Source: Sequoia sempervirens (Eukaryota; Streptophyta; Pinopsida; Cupressales; Cupressaceae). Taken from it: 64,000 nucleotides of DNA. Below are positions 26,011-37,232 of the stretch, piece after piece. Made by a program: the position numbers and the translations under genes. The stretch is taken from contig VDFB02018296.1 in the NCBI GenBank assembly GCA_007258455.2, positions 47,294,102 to 47,358,101 of the forward strand. Reading direction: 5' to 3'. Within the stretch, counting starts at the first letter, position 1. Every line of letters starts with the position of its first letter. The notes under the pieces are model-generated. The model did not search any database. It worked only from the letters and a program-made list of their open reading frames with translations, and had not been told where the DNA came from.

Positions 26011-29000
26011 ATGAAGTATTTCTCCTAGAATATAAGGGGCCTAAATAGCCCGTATAAATAGTTTTTGGTTAAAACTAGTATCCTAGACAATAAATTTGAT
26101 GTTCTTCTCCTCCAAGAAACCAAGATGAAGAAGGAAACCTTCAATAAGGCTATTTTGAGTATTTGGACTGGAGCAAATTATTTTGTGAGTGAAGTTGAAG
26201 GAGCTTTGGGAGGTATTGCCACCCTATGGAATCCTTCAAAATTAAAAGGAACTCTGTGCTTATCTAGTAGGAATAGTCTGATGGTTTCCCTAGAATATCT
26301 GGCCATGTAGGAGAAATAGAATCTAATAAATATCTATGCTCCTAAATTGAGTAGGGAAAGGTTGCTGCTTTGGGAGCATCTAAATGATGTTATTAAAAAC
26401 AAAAAGGATGATCATTGGATGCTAGGAGGGGATTTCAATTCCCACCTTCTACCTCTAGAAAAGTCAGGGGGGCTAGATGACTATTCTGATAGCATGATGG
26501 AGTTGGATGAGTTCCTAAACTCTGTTGAGCTTATTGATATCCATCTTCAAGGCTCCAAGTTCACTTGGTATAATAGAAGGAATGGAAACCATCTGATCCA
26601 AGTCAAGTTAGATCAGTTTATGATCTCTTCTAATTGGAATATCTCCCAATACCTCTATCTATCTGCTCTCCCAAGGTCTGGCTCTAATCATAATGCTCTA
26701 GTGCTTAAAAGAAATTTTTATCACAATAGAGGACCTTTCCATTTTATATTTGAAATTATATGGAGCCTTCACCTAGATTTTACTGGTCTTGTTAAAATTT
26801 GGTGGGAGGAACCTATAAGCGGCACATCTATGCTTTGCTTGGTGGAGAAGCTTAGTAGAATCAAGCAAAGAGTGAAAGGGTGGAATAAGGTGACCTTTGG
26901 GGATATCTTCGAGATTAAGAATGCTCTAGGAAACAACTTAAAGGAAGTTTAGGATAATATGGAGGTTAGTCTTGTGGATGATGTGACATGTGCAAAGGAA
27001 AGAGACCTCAAATTCCAATGGTTTAAGGTAAACAAAAAGGAGGAAATCTTTTGGAAACAAAAGTCTCATGTTTAATGGATAATTGAAGTTGATCGAAATA
27101 CCAAATTCTTACCAATCTACCTTGAAACACATGAGCAAGAACAAGATCGTATCGCTTATGAAAGATGATGGCACCATGGTCTCCACTAAAAAATAAATAG
27201 TTGGGGTTATGTTAATGTCTTCTCCTCTCACCACAATGTGCCAGGCAATGCAAATCAAGTACATGATGATTTTCTTGAGGTGATCCCTAAATTTGTTTTT
27301 GATCTTGACTTAAAGAGTATGACTAATGCTGTTTCTATGGAATAAGTTAAATAGGTTGTGTTCTCTTTTGGGGCTTTTAAAGCCCCTGGCTTGAATGGGT
27401 TTCCTCCTGCTTTTTTCCAGACCTACTAGGATATTGTCAAAAATGACCTCTTTAATGTTGCTAGAGATTTCTTTAGGTCGGGCAAGCTCCTAAACCAACT
27501 GAATGCCACCTTCATTTCCCTTATCCCCAAAAATGATGATGCCTCTTCAATTAAAGATTACAAACCTATTAACCTCTGTAATACAATTACAAAATTCTCT
27601 CTAAAATTCTTGTGCTTAGATTTCAACCTCTGCTAGGAAAAACGATTGCCCCAAATCAGAAAGGTTTTGTCCAATGAAGAAACATTCTCGATGCTGTCAT
27701 CTCTACACATGAAATTCTCCACTCTATGGACCATAGTAAAAAATCCTGTGATGGCCTTCAAAATTGATATCTCTAAGGCTTATGATAGAGTCTCCTGGTC
27801 ATTTATGTTTGTTGTTCTTAGGAATTTTGGGATAGAAGGAAGAATACTTAAGCTAATCCTTGTGTAACCTCCCCTATGTGCTCTAAATTGGTTAAACGTG
27901 TCCCCAAAGGCTATTTCTCTTGTGGTCATGGCCTCAACCAAGGTGACCCCCTTTCACCCTACCTATTCATAATAGTTGTTGAGGTTCTAGGAAGGAATAT
28001 TCAAAAGTTGGTGGACTCTAAAGAACTAAAAGGTGTTAAAGTTGCTTCATCTCCACCGCCTAAATGCCACCAACAATTTTTTGATGACACACTTTTGTTT
28101 GGTGAAGCCTTGGTGGGGGAAGCTGGTCTATGGAAACATGTTCTAAATGACTATGTTGTTGTTTTAGGCTAGTTTATCAAATATGAAAAAAGTAATATTT
28201 ACTTCTTTAATACATACCAAATTGTGAAGGAAAGAGTGTTGAAGATATTGGGATGTCAGGAAGCTATCCTACCTGCAACCTACCTTGGGTTACCTCTGAT
28301 TTATAGAAAGTTAGAAAATAATTATTGGAATCAACTGATTAAGAGAGTTCAAAAAAAGTTGGTAGGGTGGAAGGGGAAACTTCTTAGCTTAGCCAGCAAG
28401 GTCTAACTGCTAAAAGCTTCCTTATAGAATATTCATATTTACTACTTGTTTGTTTGTCTTCAAAATTCTAGCCTTCATAGGGGAAAAAATAGAATAGATT
28501 TAGAGAAGATTTATGTCGTGAGGAACTGAAGAGAAAAACAAACTGTCTCTGGTTAGTTAGGAGAAAGTTTGCACTCCTAAAAGTGTTGAAGGATTGGGGA
28601 TAAGGAGAATCAAATTGCTTAATAAATCCCCAACTGCTAAAGTGGGTTGGAACCTTCTAGAAGGGTCAAAGGACTAGGTGAAGATTTTCCAAGCCAAGTA
28701 CTTGAAGAACAGGAGCCCTGGCTATTTCCTCTTTGTGATTGACCTCCCTAGTGGTTCTGTCCTATGGAATAACCTTGTTAAAATAAAAAATGTGTTGAAA
28801 TTGGGGGTTAGAAAGAGAATTAGAAATGGTAAAAACATTAATTTCTAGAAGGAAACCTAGATTGAGATTGCTACTCTCTCTTCAATTGATGGCTTGAATA
28901 CCCTCAAACAAAGCTTAACCAAGATATGTGGCAAAAAGGTGTCTTACTATGTCAATTGGGAGTTGGATGAACCTGAATGGAAAGAGTTTTAATATGCTAT

Positions 29001-30242
29001 TAAGGATGGATAATTTAAGAGGTAAGAGAAAAATTAATTGGAATCCAACCTTGTTAAAGCTTCACAATCTAATAGGGGAGGCAGAGTGGTTTGCTAGTGA
29101 AAGGGAAGATTAATGGGTGTGGAAGGGGAGCTCTTCGAGATGTTTTTTTAGTAAAACATGCTTACAAGGAATTGGTAAAGCCCTTGTAAAACAAAAGAGA
29201 TCACCACTGGGAAAAAGTGTGGTTAAAGAACTTGGTTCCTAAAATTAACTACTTCTGGTGGGTTGCCTCACATGGAAAAATTCTTGCTATTGACAACCTG
29301 GTCAAAAGAGTATTCTAGTTAGTCAATTGATGCTCCCTTTGCAAACAAGATGAAGAGTCTATAATGCATATTTTCTTTCACTGCTAGTTTTCTAGAGAGG
29401 TTTGGTCTTTCTTCCTTCCGTTGTTGTTCACTGATTGGATTTTTCCTCACACTATGAAGTCCTTTATAGAAAGCTGGTTGAATTTCCCCTTTTCACATAA
29501 AGTTATTGTTGATCTTTGGAACCAAGTTCCCCCCTTCGTTACTTGGGAAATATGGAAGGAAAGGAATAACAGGATCTTTAGGGAAGTTGAGAGAAGCAAC
29601 TATGGGGTTTGTATGATAATAAAAGCATAGGTTAAGGAAAATATGGAGGTTGGAAGATACAACTCCAAAGTTTGGCTGAATTATAAAGAGATGAGGATAT
29701 AACAGGTCTGGGGCATAAGGAAGCATCTCACAAATCTAAATTGGATCAAGATTTTAGACATAAAGTCTACAGAGTGGGTTTCACCTAAAAGAGAGCAGAT
29801 TAAGTGTAATTTTGATGGGTGCTCTAAAGGCAACTCAGGTATGGTTGGGGCAGGGGGGCTGCTTAGAAATCACAAAGGGGATTACATAGTGTTCTATGGT
29901 GTCAAATTGAGAGTTTGTTCTAATAACAAAGCTAAGGCTATGACTATTTTAGGGGGCATAAAGACTCTAAATGAGTATGGTTTTAAAAATGTAATTTTGG
30001 AAGGAGATTCAAAGTTAATTATGGACATATTGAATGGAGTTGCTATGCCTCCTTGGGATTTAAAAAATATCATTGATAAGTGTTTGTCCCTTAAGAGTTA
30101 TTTTACTAACTGCAAGGTGCAACATGTGTACAGAGAAGGGAATAAGTTTGTTGATTGTGCTACGAATGAGGTGCTGAGGTGTATTGGGTGGACCCATTGT
30201 GTTAATAATAACCTGCCAATGTCATTAAAGGACATGGCTTAA
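26011..30242 (+). pseudogene. LINE-2 ORF2 (endonuclease / reverse transcriptase / RNase H), broken
   Basis: ATG 26011 reads MKYFS-stop-NIRGLNSPYK; the TAG at 26026 replaces the Trp of the conserved SWNIRGLNSP. Endonuclease motifs are LLQETKM, NIYAPK, GGDFNSHL and SGSNHNALVL, where the SDH motif has become SNH. RT motifs are NATFISLIPKND, FKIDISKAYDRVSW, GLNQGDPLSPYLFI and QQFFDDTLLFGE, then ATYLGLPLIYRK. RNase H (29800-30240) has NFDGCSKGNSG, LEGDSKLI and FVDCATNE, but the catalytic Glu block reads NNKAKAMTIL, so Glu is now Lys. Stops I identified: TAG at 26026, 26059, 26308, 26317, 26950, 27352, 27427, 28170, 28425, 28675, 28846 and 28858; TAA at 27073, ~27188, 27343 and 28404; TGA in the GFVQ-stop-RNIL block near 27677. 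Several frameshifts lie between 27100 and 29800. Confidence 0.88.
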
Positions 30243-30257
30243 AAGAAAAAAGAAAAA

Positions 30258-32352
30258 ATGATTACAACTTACAAAGTTGAGGGTTGGAAGTGGCGGGGGA
30301 AGCATTGTAGATCTTGTGATATTAAGGGAATGCAAATTAATGATGAGTTATGTGGTATGATGTTGAGCTTGAAGGTCTTCTATGGAGGTAAAAATAATCA
30401 TTATCTCCTTCCCGAGACGATTAAGGCTCACATGGATATTATCAAATGGATATTATCAAGTTGAGGAGGGTTGTCAAATACAGATGTGTTGATATTCCTA
30501 ATGTCAGCTCCTCTCGTAATTATGAAGAGTTGCAATGTATGAATATTAATGAGCCTTTCATTATTTGCAAAAATAATCATGATATCTTAGCTCTAGGAAT
30601 TGTGTCTTTGGCTTCCCCTATAAGAGAGTTCTCGATTCCTATTTCTTTAAGGGATTATTTTGAAACTATGAGTAAAAGTGCCTTCTCCAAGTCTGGGAGG
30701 GAGTCGAAGAGGTGTGTGGTGATGAAGAAAAGCTTGCAGCATTCGAAGAACTTGCAGAGTGCTAATATGGGTGGTCTGAGGAAGCACATGAAGTCTCCAA
30801 ATTGTTAGGCGGTTAAACATAATACAAACTTGTGGAGATTGTTTGAAAAAGCAGGTATGGTTCCTTTCTTCAAATCTATGAAGGGCTACAATGAGAGCCT
30901 TACTACCAAATTCACAAATTCATGGAGGAAGGGAAATGTTGCTATTGGTGCTGTAAAGTTTGAGTTGATGACGAGGTTTATTGTGGAAGCTATTGGATTA
31001 CAGAATCAAGGCTTAAAGGTGGAAAAAAAGAGTGGGGTTGACTACCAGATATTTTTGGACAATATTTTTCATGATGGGGAGAATCTAAAACACTTTCAAA
31101 ATGGGTATGCGAGGTTAGAGCTCCCACCTCCTTATGCCCTAGTGAGTTTTTTTGTTATGAGGTATTTTATGCTAGAAGGAAGGTACATGCCTGTGCATGT
31201 GTATAATTTTCCATTGTTAAATCATATTAGGCATGATGAAAGAATAAATTTTCCCTTCTATTTACTTTCATCCCTACAAATTAACATTGAGAAAGGTGGT
31301 AGACCTCCCCTACATCAAGGTTTGATGCTTACTCTGTGCAAGCATGCTCTTGCATTAAAACCTCATGGAAACCCTCTTGTTTCTAGAGTTGATAATCCTA
31401 ACCGCAATGATGGCGATAATGTTGAACCCCTAGAGGATGCAAACCTTCCTAAGGATCCTTATCCTTGATCACCTCCTATTGTTACTGCTAGAAAGGTGTT
31501 ATCCCCTGCTAAAAGCCCTTCCCCTATTGCTAAAAGTGCAAATCCATCTACCCCTGTGGCTTTGAAAACTGATGCTAAAAGTTCCATTGAATCTAAGTTA
31601 GTGAAAGCAACTTCAGAGAAGAGAAAACATTCTCCTCTTCTCTTGGAATTACCTAATTCTAAGAAGATTAAAAAAGACCTGAATACTCAAAATGAAGTTA
31701 TTACAATTAGTGAAGATAAAGAGGGCATGCTAACTAAGGATTTTAAAGAAGTGAAGCATGGTCAAGGTGGTGGTGGTAGTGGTGGTTGTAGGTTAGCTTG
31801 CCTAGAAAAGGCTACTTCCAATGATAGGAAAGGAAAACAAAAAATCTCTATGAATGAAGAGGAAGAGTTGGAAATTGGAGAATTTGAAGCTCGAGTAGAT
31901 GAAGAAACTGAAGAGATGGAGTTTGAGGATACTGCTTATGAAATAGGAGAAGAGGAAATGAAAGAGGAGAGTGAAGATGAAGAGGAGGAGGAAACAAAAA
32001 TAGAGGATGACCAAAAGAATGATACCATGACTGTTCTAGATACTGGGAATAATGGCAATGATAATATTGTTGATGATTCTAGCATGGATTATATGAAAAT
32101 AAAACTAACTTATATGTAGGTACAAATGAACGACATGGAAAAAGCTTTGGTCATGCTGATGAAGGTGACTAATAGGCTGATTCAAAGTGTGATGGTTGGT
32201 GCGGTTTTTAGACAAACTAAGATTACCAAGAGGCTAATTATTTTGGGAAATTCAGATGATTTGAAGGAGCTTGATGAATTAGAGGGACCTAACTAGAGGG
32301 AGTATATCTCCCTAATTGGTGCTTATGGGTACCTATTGGGAAAAGCTAAGTA
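30258..32352 (+). pseudogene. LINE-2 extra 3' ORF: plant retroelement-associated protein of unknown function
   Basis: ATG 30258 lies 15 bp after the ORF2 TAA and in the same frame. A 14-bp tandem duplication at 30432-30459 shifts the frame; after it the ORF continues about 630 codons to TAA ~32352. Internal stops are TAG 30806, TGA 31466, TAG 32117 and a TAG near 32293. The middle (30830-31300) has MKGYNESLTTKFTNSW, ARLELPPPYALVSFFVMRYF and FPFYLLSSLQINIEKG, resembling the globular part of gag-like or 'plant mobile domain-like' proteins carried by many plant retroelements. It is followed by a Ser/Pro/Lys region, a Gly run (GGGGSGG), a strongly acidic stretch (EEEMKEESEDEEEEETKIED) and a helical C-terminus. 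The function is unknown; coverage by the empty-site comparison supports its being part of the LINE-2 insertion. Confidence 0.6.
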
Positions 32353-32700
32353 ATGGATTTCTCTTTTGATGTTGTTTAATGACTACTTTGATCTTATTGT
32401 CTTTCTGCTTTTAGATCCTGGACTGATATTTCTTAATAGCTTTGTTATGGTTTAGGATATGTTGGTATTTGGTGGACTTGATTAATGGTCTTCACAACTT
32501 TAAGTACTCTAGTAGTAGTTTTATGTTTTTGATTAACTATGACAGTTCTATGGTTATGGTTATGATATATGGCCTGCGTGCCACCCTGGATAGCTATTTT
32601 TTGATGTTGGTTGGTGGTGTTGTTTTCCCACCCTATTTTTCCTTTTTTGAGTTTTGGCTGTAACCATGGGATCAAGGCCCTTTCCCTCTGCTAATCTAAT

Positions 32701-32706
32701 AAAAAA
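32701..32706 (+). other. A-rich 3' terminus of LINE-2
   Basis: The element ends in AATAAAAAA, after which sequence homologous to the left arm resumes. Confidence 0.6.
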
Positions 32707-33237
32707 CAATTAATTGATTTTGGATTTAAGTTTTAATATATATATATGTTTATATATATAAATATATATTTATTCGTGAGATTATAATAGGTACAATTGT
32801 GATATAAAGCAAATCATTTTTTTCAAGTATTGCATAAATATTTTATAATAGAATTAATAATAGAAATTTCCTAAATTTTGTTAAGTTTTTTTTTGTTTTG
32901 ACTCAAGTTTTTCTTTGGTTGCAATAGTGCTCTTTAATTCCTCTCTCGTTAATTCTAGTTATTGAATTGATATTGAAAGTCTCTTATTGGAATAATAATA
33001 TTTCTTCGTACAGTTGTGGCAAGTAAGATTTCATTTTATTTTATCTAATCTAAATTATTAAGAGTATTTTAAGCTAAATGAAAATAGTTTATCTTTTATT
33101 GTATACATTTCTCTTAAATTTAGTTAATTATTTTTCTTTATTAGTTCATTTTAAATTAAGCAGAGAAACTTGATTAGATTATTTCATTTTAGAGAAGTTG
33201 TTGGATTTTATTAGTTGCTCTCGGGAAGGGAATTACA

Positions 33238-36217
33238 CATTAGGGCATAAATCCATGAGAAAATGGAAGAGTACAACCATATAAAACTACAAAACTATGG
33301 ACAAACCAACTGATTGGAGATGATATCAACATCAAACCTGAATATGAAAATTTGGTGAAGAAGAAACTGAATATTTGGTAGAGGTTTCTATGCTTCACCT
33401 ATGATGATGAACTTAAGTTTGTGAGAATATCATTAAGTAGAGTGCATGAAAAATTCCTATGGATTGACATGCCTGGCTTGATATCTAAAGAAGTCATAAA
33501 GGAGATTACTAGACTTTGTGACACTGGACATGTACCTATGCTAAAATCTGTAAAGAACAAGGATGTAATGGAATTAATTGGAGTCACATTTGGTCAAAGG
33601 GATCTCATTGTGAACACCATACAAAATCCTACAGTAAAGTATGTGGCTATGGTCATTGGATACAAAATATACTACACCAATAGAGAGAATTTTGTGTTTT
33701 CCACAACAATTCATGTAGCCCATGAAATGGTGGAAAAGGGAAAGGATTATGATTTGTGTGAGTCACTCCGGCAACAACTTTTTGAAAATTTGAAGCAAAC
33801 TAAGGACAAGAAATACCCCTTCAAATTTGGTTCCTTGGTAGTTTGCTTACTATTCTATTTTATGAGGGAGCTTCCAGGAAGAAGAAATGTTATATGGAGT
33901 AAAAATAGACCTGTATCCCATCAAATATTTGAACATATACAAAACATTAGGGATATGAAAGCTCAAGATGAGGCATTTACTACTTTATTTACAGTATTTC
34001 AAAAAAGAATGCATGAATGGGAGAGGATCCCTAAGTCTATGGTAGAAAAATATCGAGATGATATTACATTTTTGGTTAAAATTGATGAATGCATTATTGA
34101 AGCTGTGGAACCCAAAACTGTCTGGATTCAACCACTTGGATATGAGATCAATGAAAATGAAGTAGAAGCTTATGTTGGTATATTATTGAATAGTCCTAAT
34201 GACCCTACTCAGGAAAGACATGGAACATATGAGGATAAATCCATGAAAGTGCACATGGAGTTGAAAGAGCCTGAAATAAAAAAGGAAGGTGACAAAAATG
34301 GTACATGAACATCTTAAGGAGAGAGGACACATAGATGAAAAAATAAGAGAATTAAAAGCAAAAGAAAAGGGAGAAACAAGAAAAACAAGTGGGAACACCA
34401 GACCTAGAAGATCTGGAAGAACTGCTTCCACCATTCCCCTTAGTATTCAAAAACTCTCCAACAAAACCAAGAGAACGGAGATTAGTGCTCTGGTAATAGA
34501 AGAACCTTAAGTGGAGGAGGCCATAGGACCTAGAAAGAGAAAGAAGACTACTTCAACAGTCTCTACTACCACTACATCAAGAAGAAAGAAAGAGAAAGCT
34601 AAAAGAGAAAAGGGCTTGAGTGTACAATTTGAAGAAGAAGAAGAAGAAGATGATGATGGAGATTCCCCGTTGATCCTAAAAAGAAGTAGCACTATTTCAA
34701 AGAAACAAAGAACATAAATTTTGGATACTCTAGATGAAGAAGCTGAGAAGGAAAAGGAAGTCTTTCAAATACATATGCATAAGTGGGTGGAGGAAAGGAA
34801 GAAAAAGAAATCAGACACAACAGAATCAGAGAAGAAAAAGAAGACATCTCTAGAAAGGCCGTTCAGTCCAATGAAGTTGGACTCATTATTCAAATGTATG
34901 TTGCATCATGAGATGTTGGAAGAAACACCTTCCTTGTATAAGAAGGAAAACGAGGAGAAAATGTCCACAATAATAGAAGCAATTATCTAATTCATTGTTG
35001 CCATTGAAGTGGATATGGAGAACATTAGGAAGAAAGTTCTTGATGATGTGTGGAAACTCTTAATGGAGAGAAGAAGAGAGGCCAATGAAAGGGAAGAGAA
35101 GCTCATATCAGATGTTGTGGAGAGAATTGAATTCTCCCTATTTGATGTTGACAAGGCCACACTGGCCCAAGTACTTAGCGAAGAATTCATAACAAAATGA
35201 AGTGTCACACTCCTAATAGGAAGAGATTGGGATCAACTTGACAAAATACAAAAGGAAATAGAAGAAAATATTACCGATATAGCCCAAAAGTATGACATGA
35301 TTCATATTGCCTTAGCTAGCAAGGAACAAGATTCAAAAATTGTAAACATAGGAGTTACTGATACAAAAGAAAATCGTAATAATACTCCTCTGGATAATGA
35401 TGAACCAATACGAGAAGTTGTTGAAGATGAGGATGTTGTTGTGGCTGGAGTGGAAACCACAAAGGATAGAACTTCTATTTCTCTGGTAACTTAGGAGACT
35501 ATAGATCAAGTCAACTCAAAGACATTTGTTCCTCCGGTAGATATAGAAAAAAACATAGGTGAAGGTGAAAAGCATGATATAGTCAATGTGCAAAGGTATG
35601 ACGATGAAGACAATTAGGAAGGAGAGAATGATGGTGATAAGGAAGGAGGAGATAAAAATGAAGATAATGAGCAAAGAAAGAAGGACAAGGATGAAGGAGA
35701 TAAAGACAAAGATAAGGATAAGATCTCTGGTGAAGAAGAAGAAAAGGTAGAATAAAAAGAGGTTTCTAGTACTAGAAAGAATGAAGAAGCAAAGAAGTCT
35801 AAGGATTTGCCTAAGCCCTCTGGTGAATCCTTCTCTGATAATCCTTTAGAAGGTTTGTTGTCTAAATAGTTAAAGTTTCAATCGGTTGTTTCTTCTCAAT
35901 TGTTGCAATTTCCCATGCAACAGGGTAATGTTGATCTAGACAAGATATCTCTTATACACAAGTTGCAACTAAGTGATATGTTTAGTGCATCAACACAAAA
36001 AGAAATAATTGAAACACATCAGAAGAGCAGTGAATTAATGGATGAAGCTATAAAGGAATTACAAGAGATTATACCAGGAATTAGTGATGATACATCTACT
36101 GACACCTTCAAATTTTGCAAATTTGAAGTGCCCATATTGAAAAATTTACCTTTGCACACTCAAAAGTGCACCTGCAAAATTTTCCGAAGTGACCTACTTT
36201 GGAGGGTCACAATTTGA
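33238..36217 (+). pseudogene. Long gag-like ORF of an unclassified plant retroelement, 3' part
   Basis: Resumes the frame begun at 15946. From 33238 it reads phase 1 (TNQLIGDDINIKPEYENLVK, then FVRISLSRVHEKFLW, GLISKEVIKEITRLCDTG and KYPFKFGSLVVCLLFYFM) to about 34300, then shifts to phase 2 and continues to TGA 36215-36217. The first ~350 codons look globular. The rest alternates basic and acidic low-complexity blocks (KRKKTTSTVSTTTTSRRKKE, EEEEEDDDGD, DKDEGDKDKDKDK) with coiled-coil segments. Phase-2 stops: TAA at 34508, 34715, 34988 and 35753; TGA at 35198; TAG at 35492, 35615 and 35867. No zinc knuckle, protease or RT is seen. It probably belongs to a non-autonomous or gag-first LTR element; function unknown. 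Confidence 0.55.
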
Positions 36218-37227
36218 AGCCTATTCACTTTCATGCCAAAAGGATTATTTCTCTCCATTCCCCCTACATTCAAGTACTCCCCTGTTTAATTTCAAAGCCT
36301 CGTGATCTGATTTGATATTTTTTTGAGATAAAAAGAAAATGTAGTTTGTTCATTTTTACATCTGCATTTCTGACAATGTTTCAAGGTGGGCAACTTTGAT
36401 TCCTAATATCTCGTGAAGAGTAATGACTGAAGCAAATAACTTTTTTACACATACTCAATGTACTTAGATGAGATTATGTTTCCAATGGAAGCCCCCCATA
36501 AGTTGTTTTGATATTTTTCAAAATGGTAACTTTGAGAGCTCTGATTGGTTATGAATAGGTGCAACTACAAAAATGGTCGACTAAGCAACTTTGACATTGA
36601 ATAACTTTCACCTCGGAATCTCTTTTGAAAAAATGTCTTTTGCATTGCATTATGGGGTCAAATTTCTACACGCCTGTTCAATTTTGTGCCTCTAGAATAA
36701 GTTTTGATGGGTTATTTAATTGCTTTATGATCGCAACATGGCAACATGGCCAAAAATGGTGTTCTAAAAAGTTTCAAAATTTGAAAATATAAGAACAACC
36801 CATTTATTTTTTTGGTCTAAAACCTCTACAGCTCCATTTTCATCAAAAACAAACGTCATATGATGTATTATTTTAATGCATTTCTGGTGTGGTGAACACG
36901 TCCTAGGGCGAGTTTATAAAGGAGGTACCTGATTCTTGATTGATTGGAAAAGTTTGAGGAAATTGGTTTTCTCTAAATATTTGATTATGGCTGCATGCAA
37001 AAATTCTTGGCTCTAGGGTTCACCATTTGTGCGCAGTGAAATCTCTCCATTTGGGTTGCAGGCGTAATTAAAATTTGCATTTTTTCTATAAAGTTACAAA
37101 TAGTTATGTTTAAAATATTTTTGAATATTTTAAACATTATGTAAATATGAAAAATGCATTGAGGGCAATTATAAAATACATTTCAAATGTTCTGGGGGAC
37201 AAGCAAGTTTAATTCTTGCTTTTGATT
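36218..37227. other. Non-coding, probably LTR-derived
   Basis: No ORF of note. A TTTATAAAGG box at about 36913-36922 suggests a promoter-bearing LTR of the preceding gag-like element, but no second LTR copy was found. Element II is inserted at its right end, so the host sequence continues at 44441. Confidence 0.4.
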
Positions 37228-37232
37228 GGTCC
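37228..37232 (+). repeat. Target-site duplication, left, of element II
   Basis: GGTCC, repeated exactly at 44436-44440. Confidence 0.9.

Larger units (their letters stand above)
25466..32706 (+). mobile_element. LINE-2: plant LINE with an additional 3' ORF, inactive
   Basis: A 7.24-kb insertion whose limits are set by comparison with the uninterrupted left arm. It holds a short 5' ORF (25589-25924), ORF2 with endonuclease, RT and RNase H (26011-30242), a further ORF of ~690 codons (30258-32352), a 3' UTR ending AAGGCCC...CTAATCTAAT and a terminal AATAAAAAA. Flanking duplications are unclear (TAATT on the left, CAATT on the right). All ORFs carry stops and several frameshifts, so the copy is dead. 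Confidence 0.8.
16085..33237. mobile_element. Large inverted-repeat element (DNA-transposon-like), with LINE-2 nested in its right arm
   Basis: The arms at 16085-17690 and 24865-33237 are reverse complements at roughly 90% identity by eye, once LINE-2 is removed from the right arm and a microsatellite expansion from the left. The outer ends read TGTAATGCCCTTC and, on the other strand, TGTAATTCCCTTCCC. The arms are about 1.1 kb. Without LINE-2 the element is about 9.9 kb. It splits a gag-like ORF. Flanks are ...GATATTA on the left and CATTAGGGC on the right, so a 4-bp ATTA duplication is possible, with one base offset. No transposase is recognised in the 7.2-kb middle. It could be a non-autonomous DNA transposon with long TIRs, or an inverted duplication of another element. 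Confidence 0.65.
24865..33237 (-). repeat. Right arm of the inverted repeat, split by LINE-2
   Basis: Reverse complement of 16085-17690 in two pieces, 24865-25465 and 32707-33237. The break between the pieces falls where the left arm is continuous (around 17070-17090), which defines the LINE-2 insertion. Confidence 0.85.
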
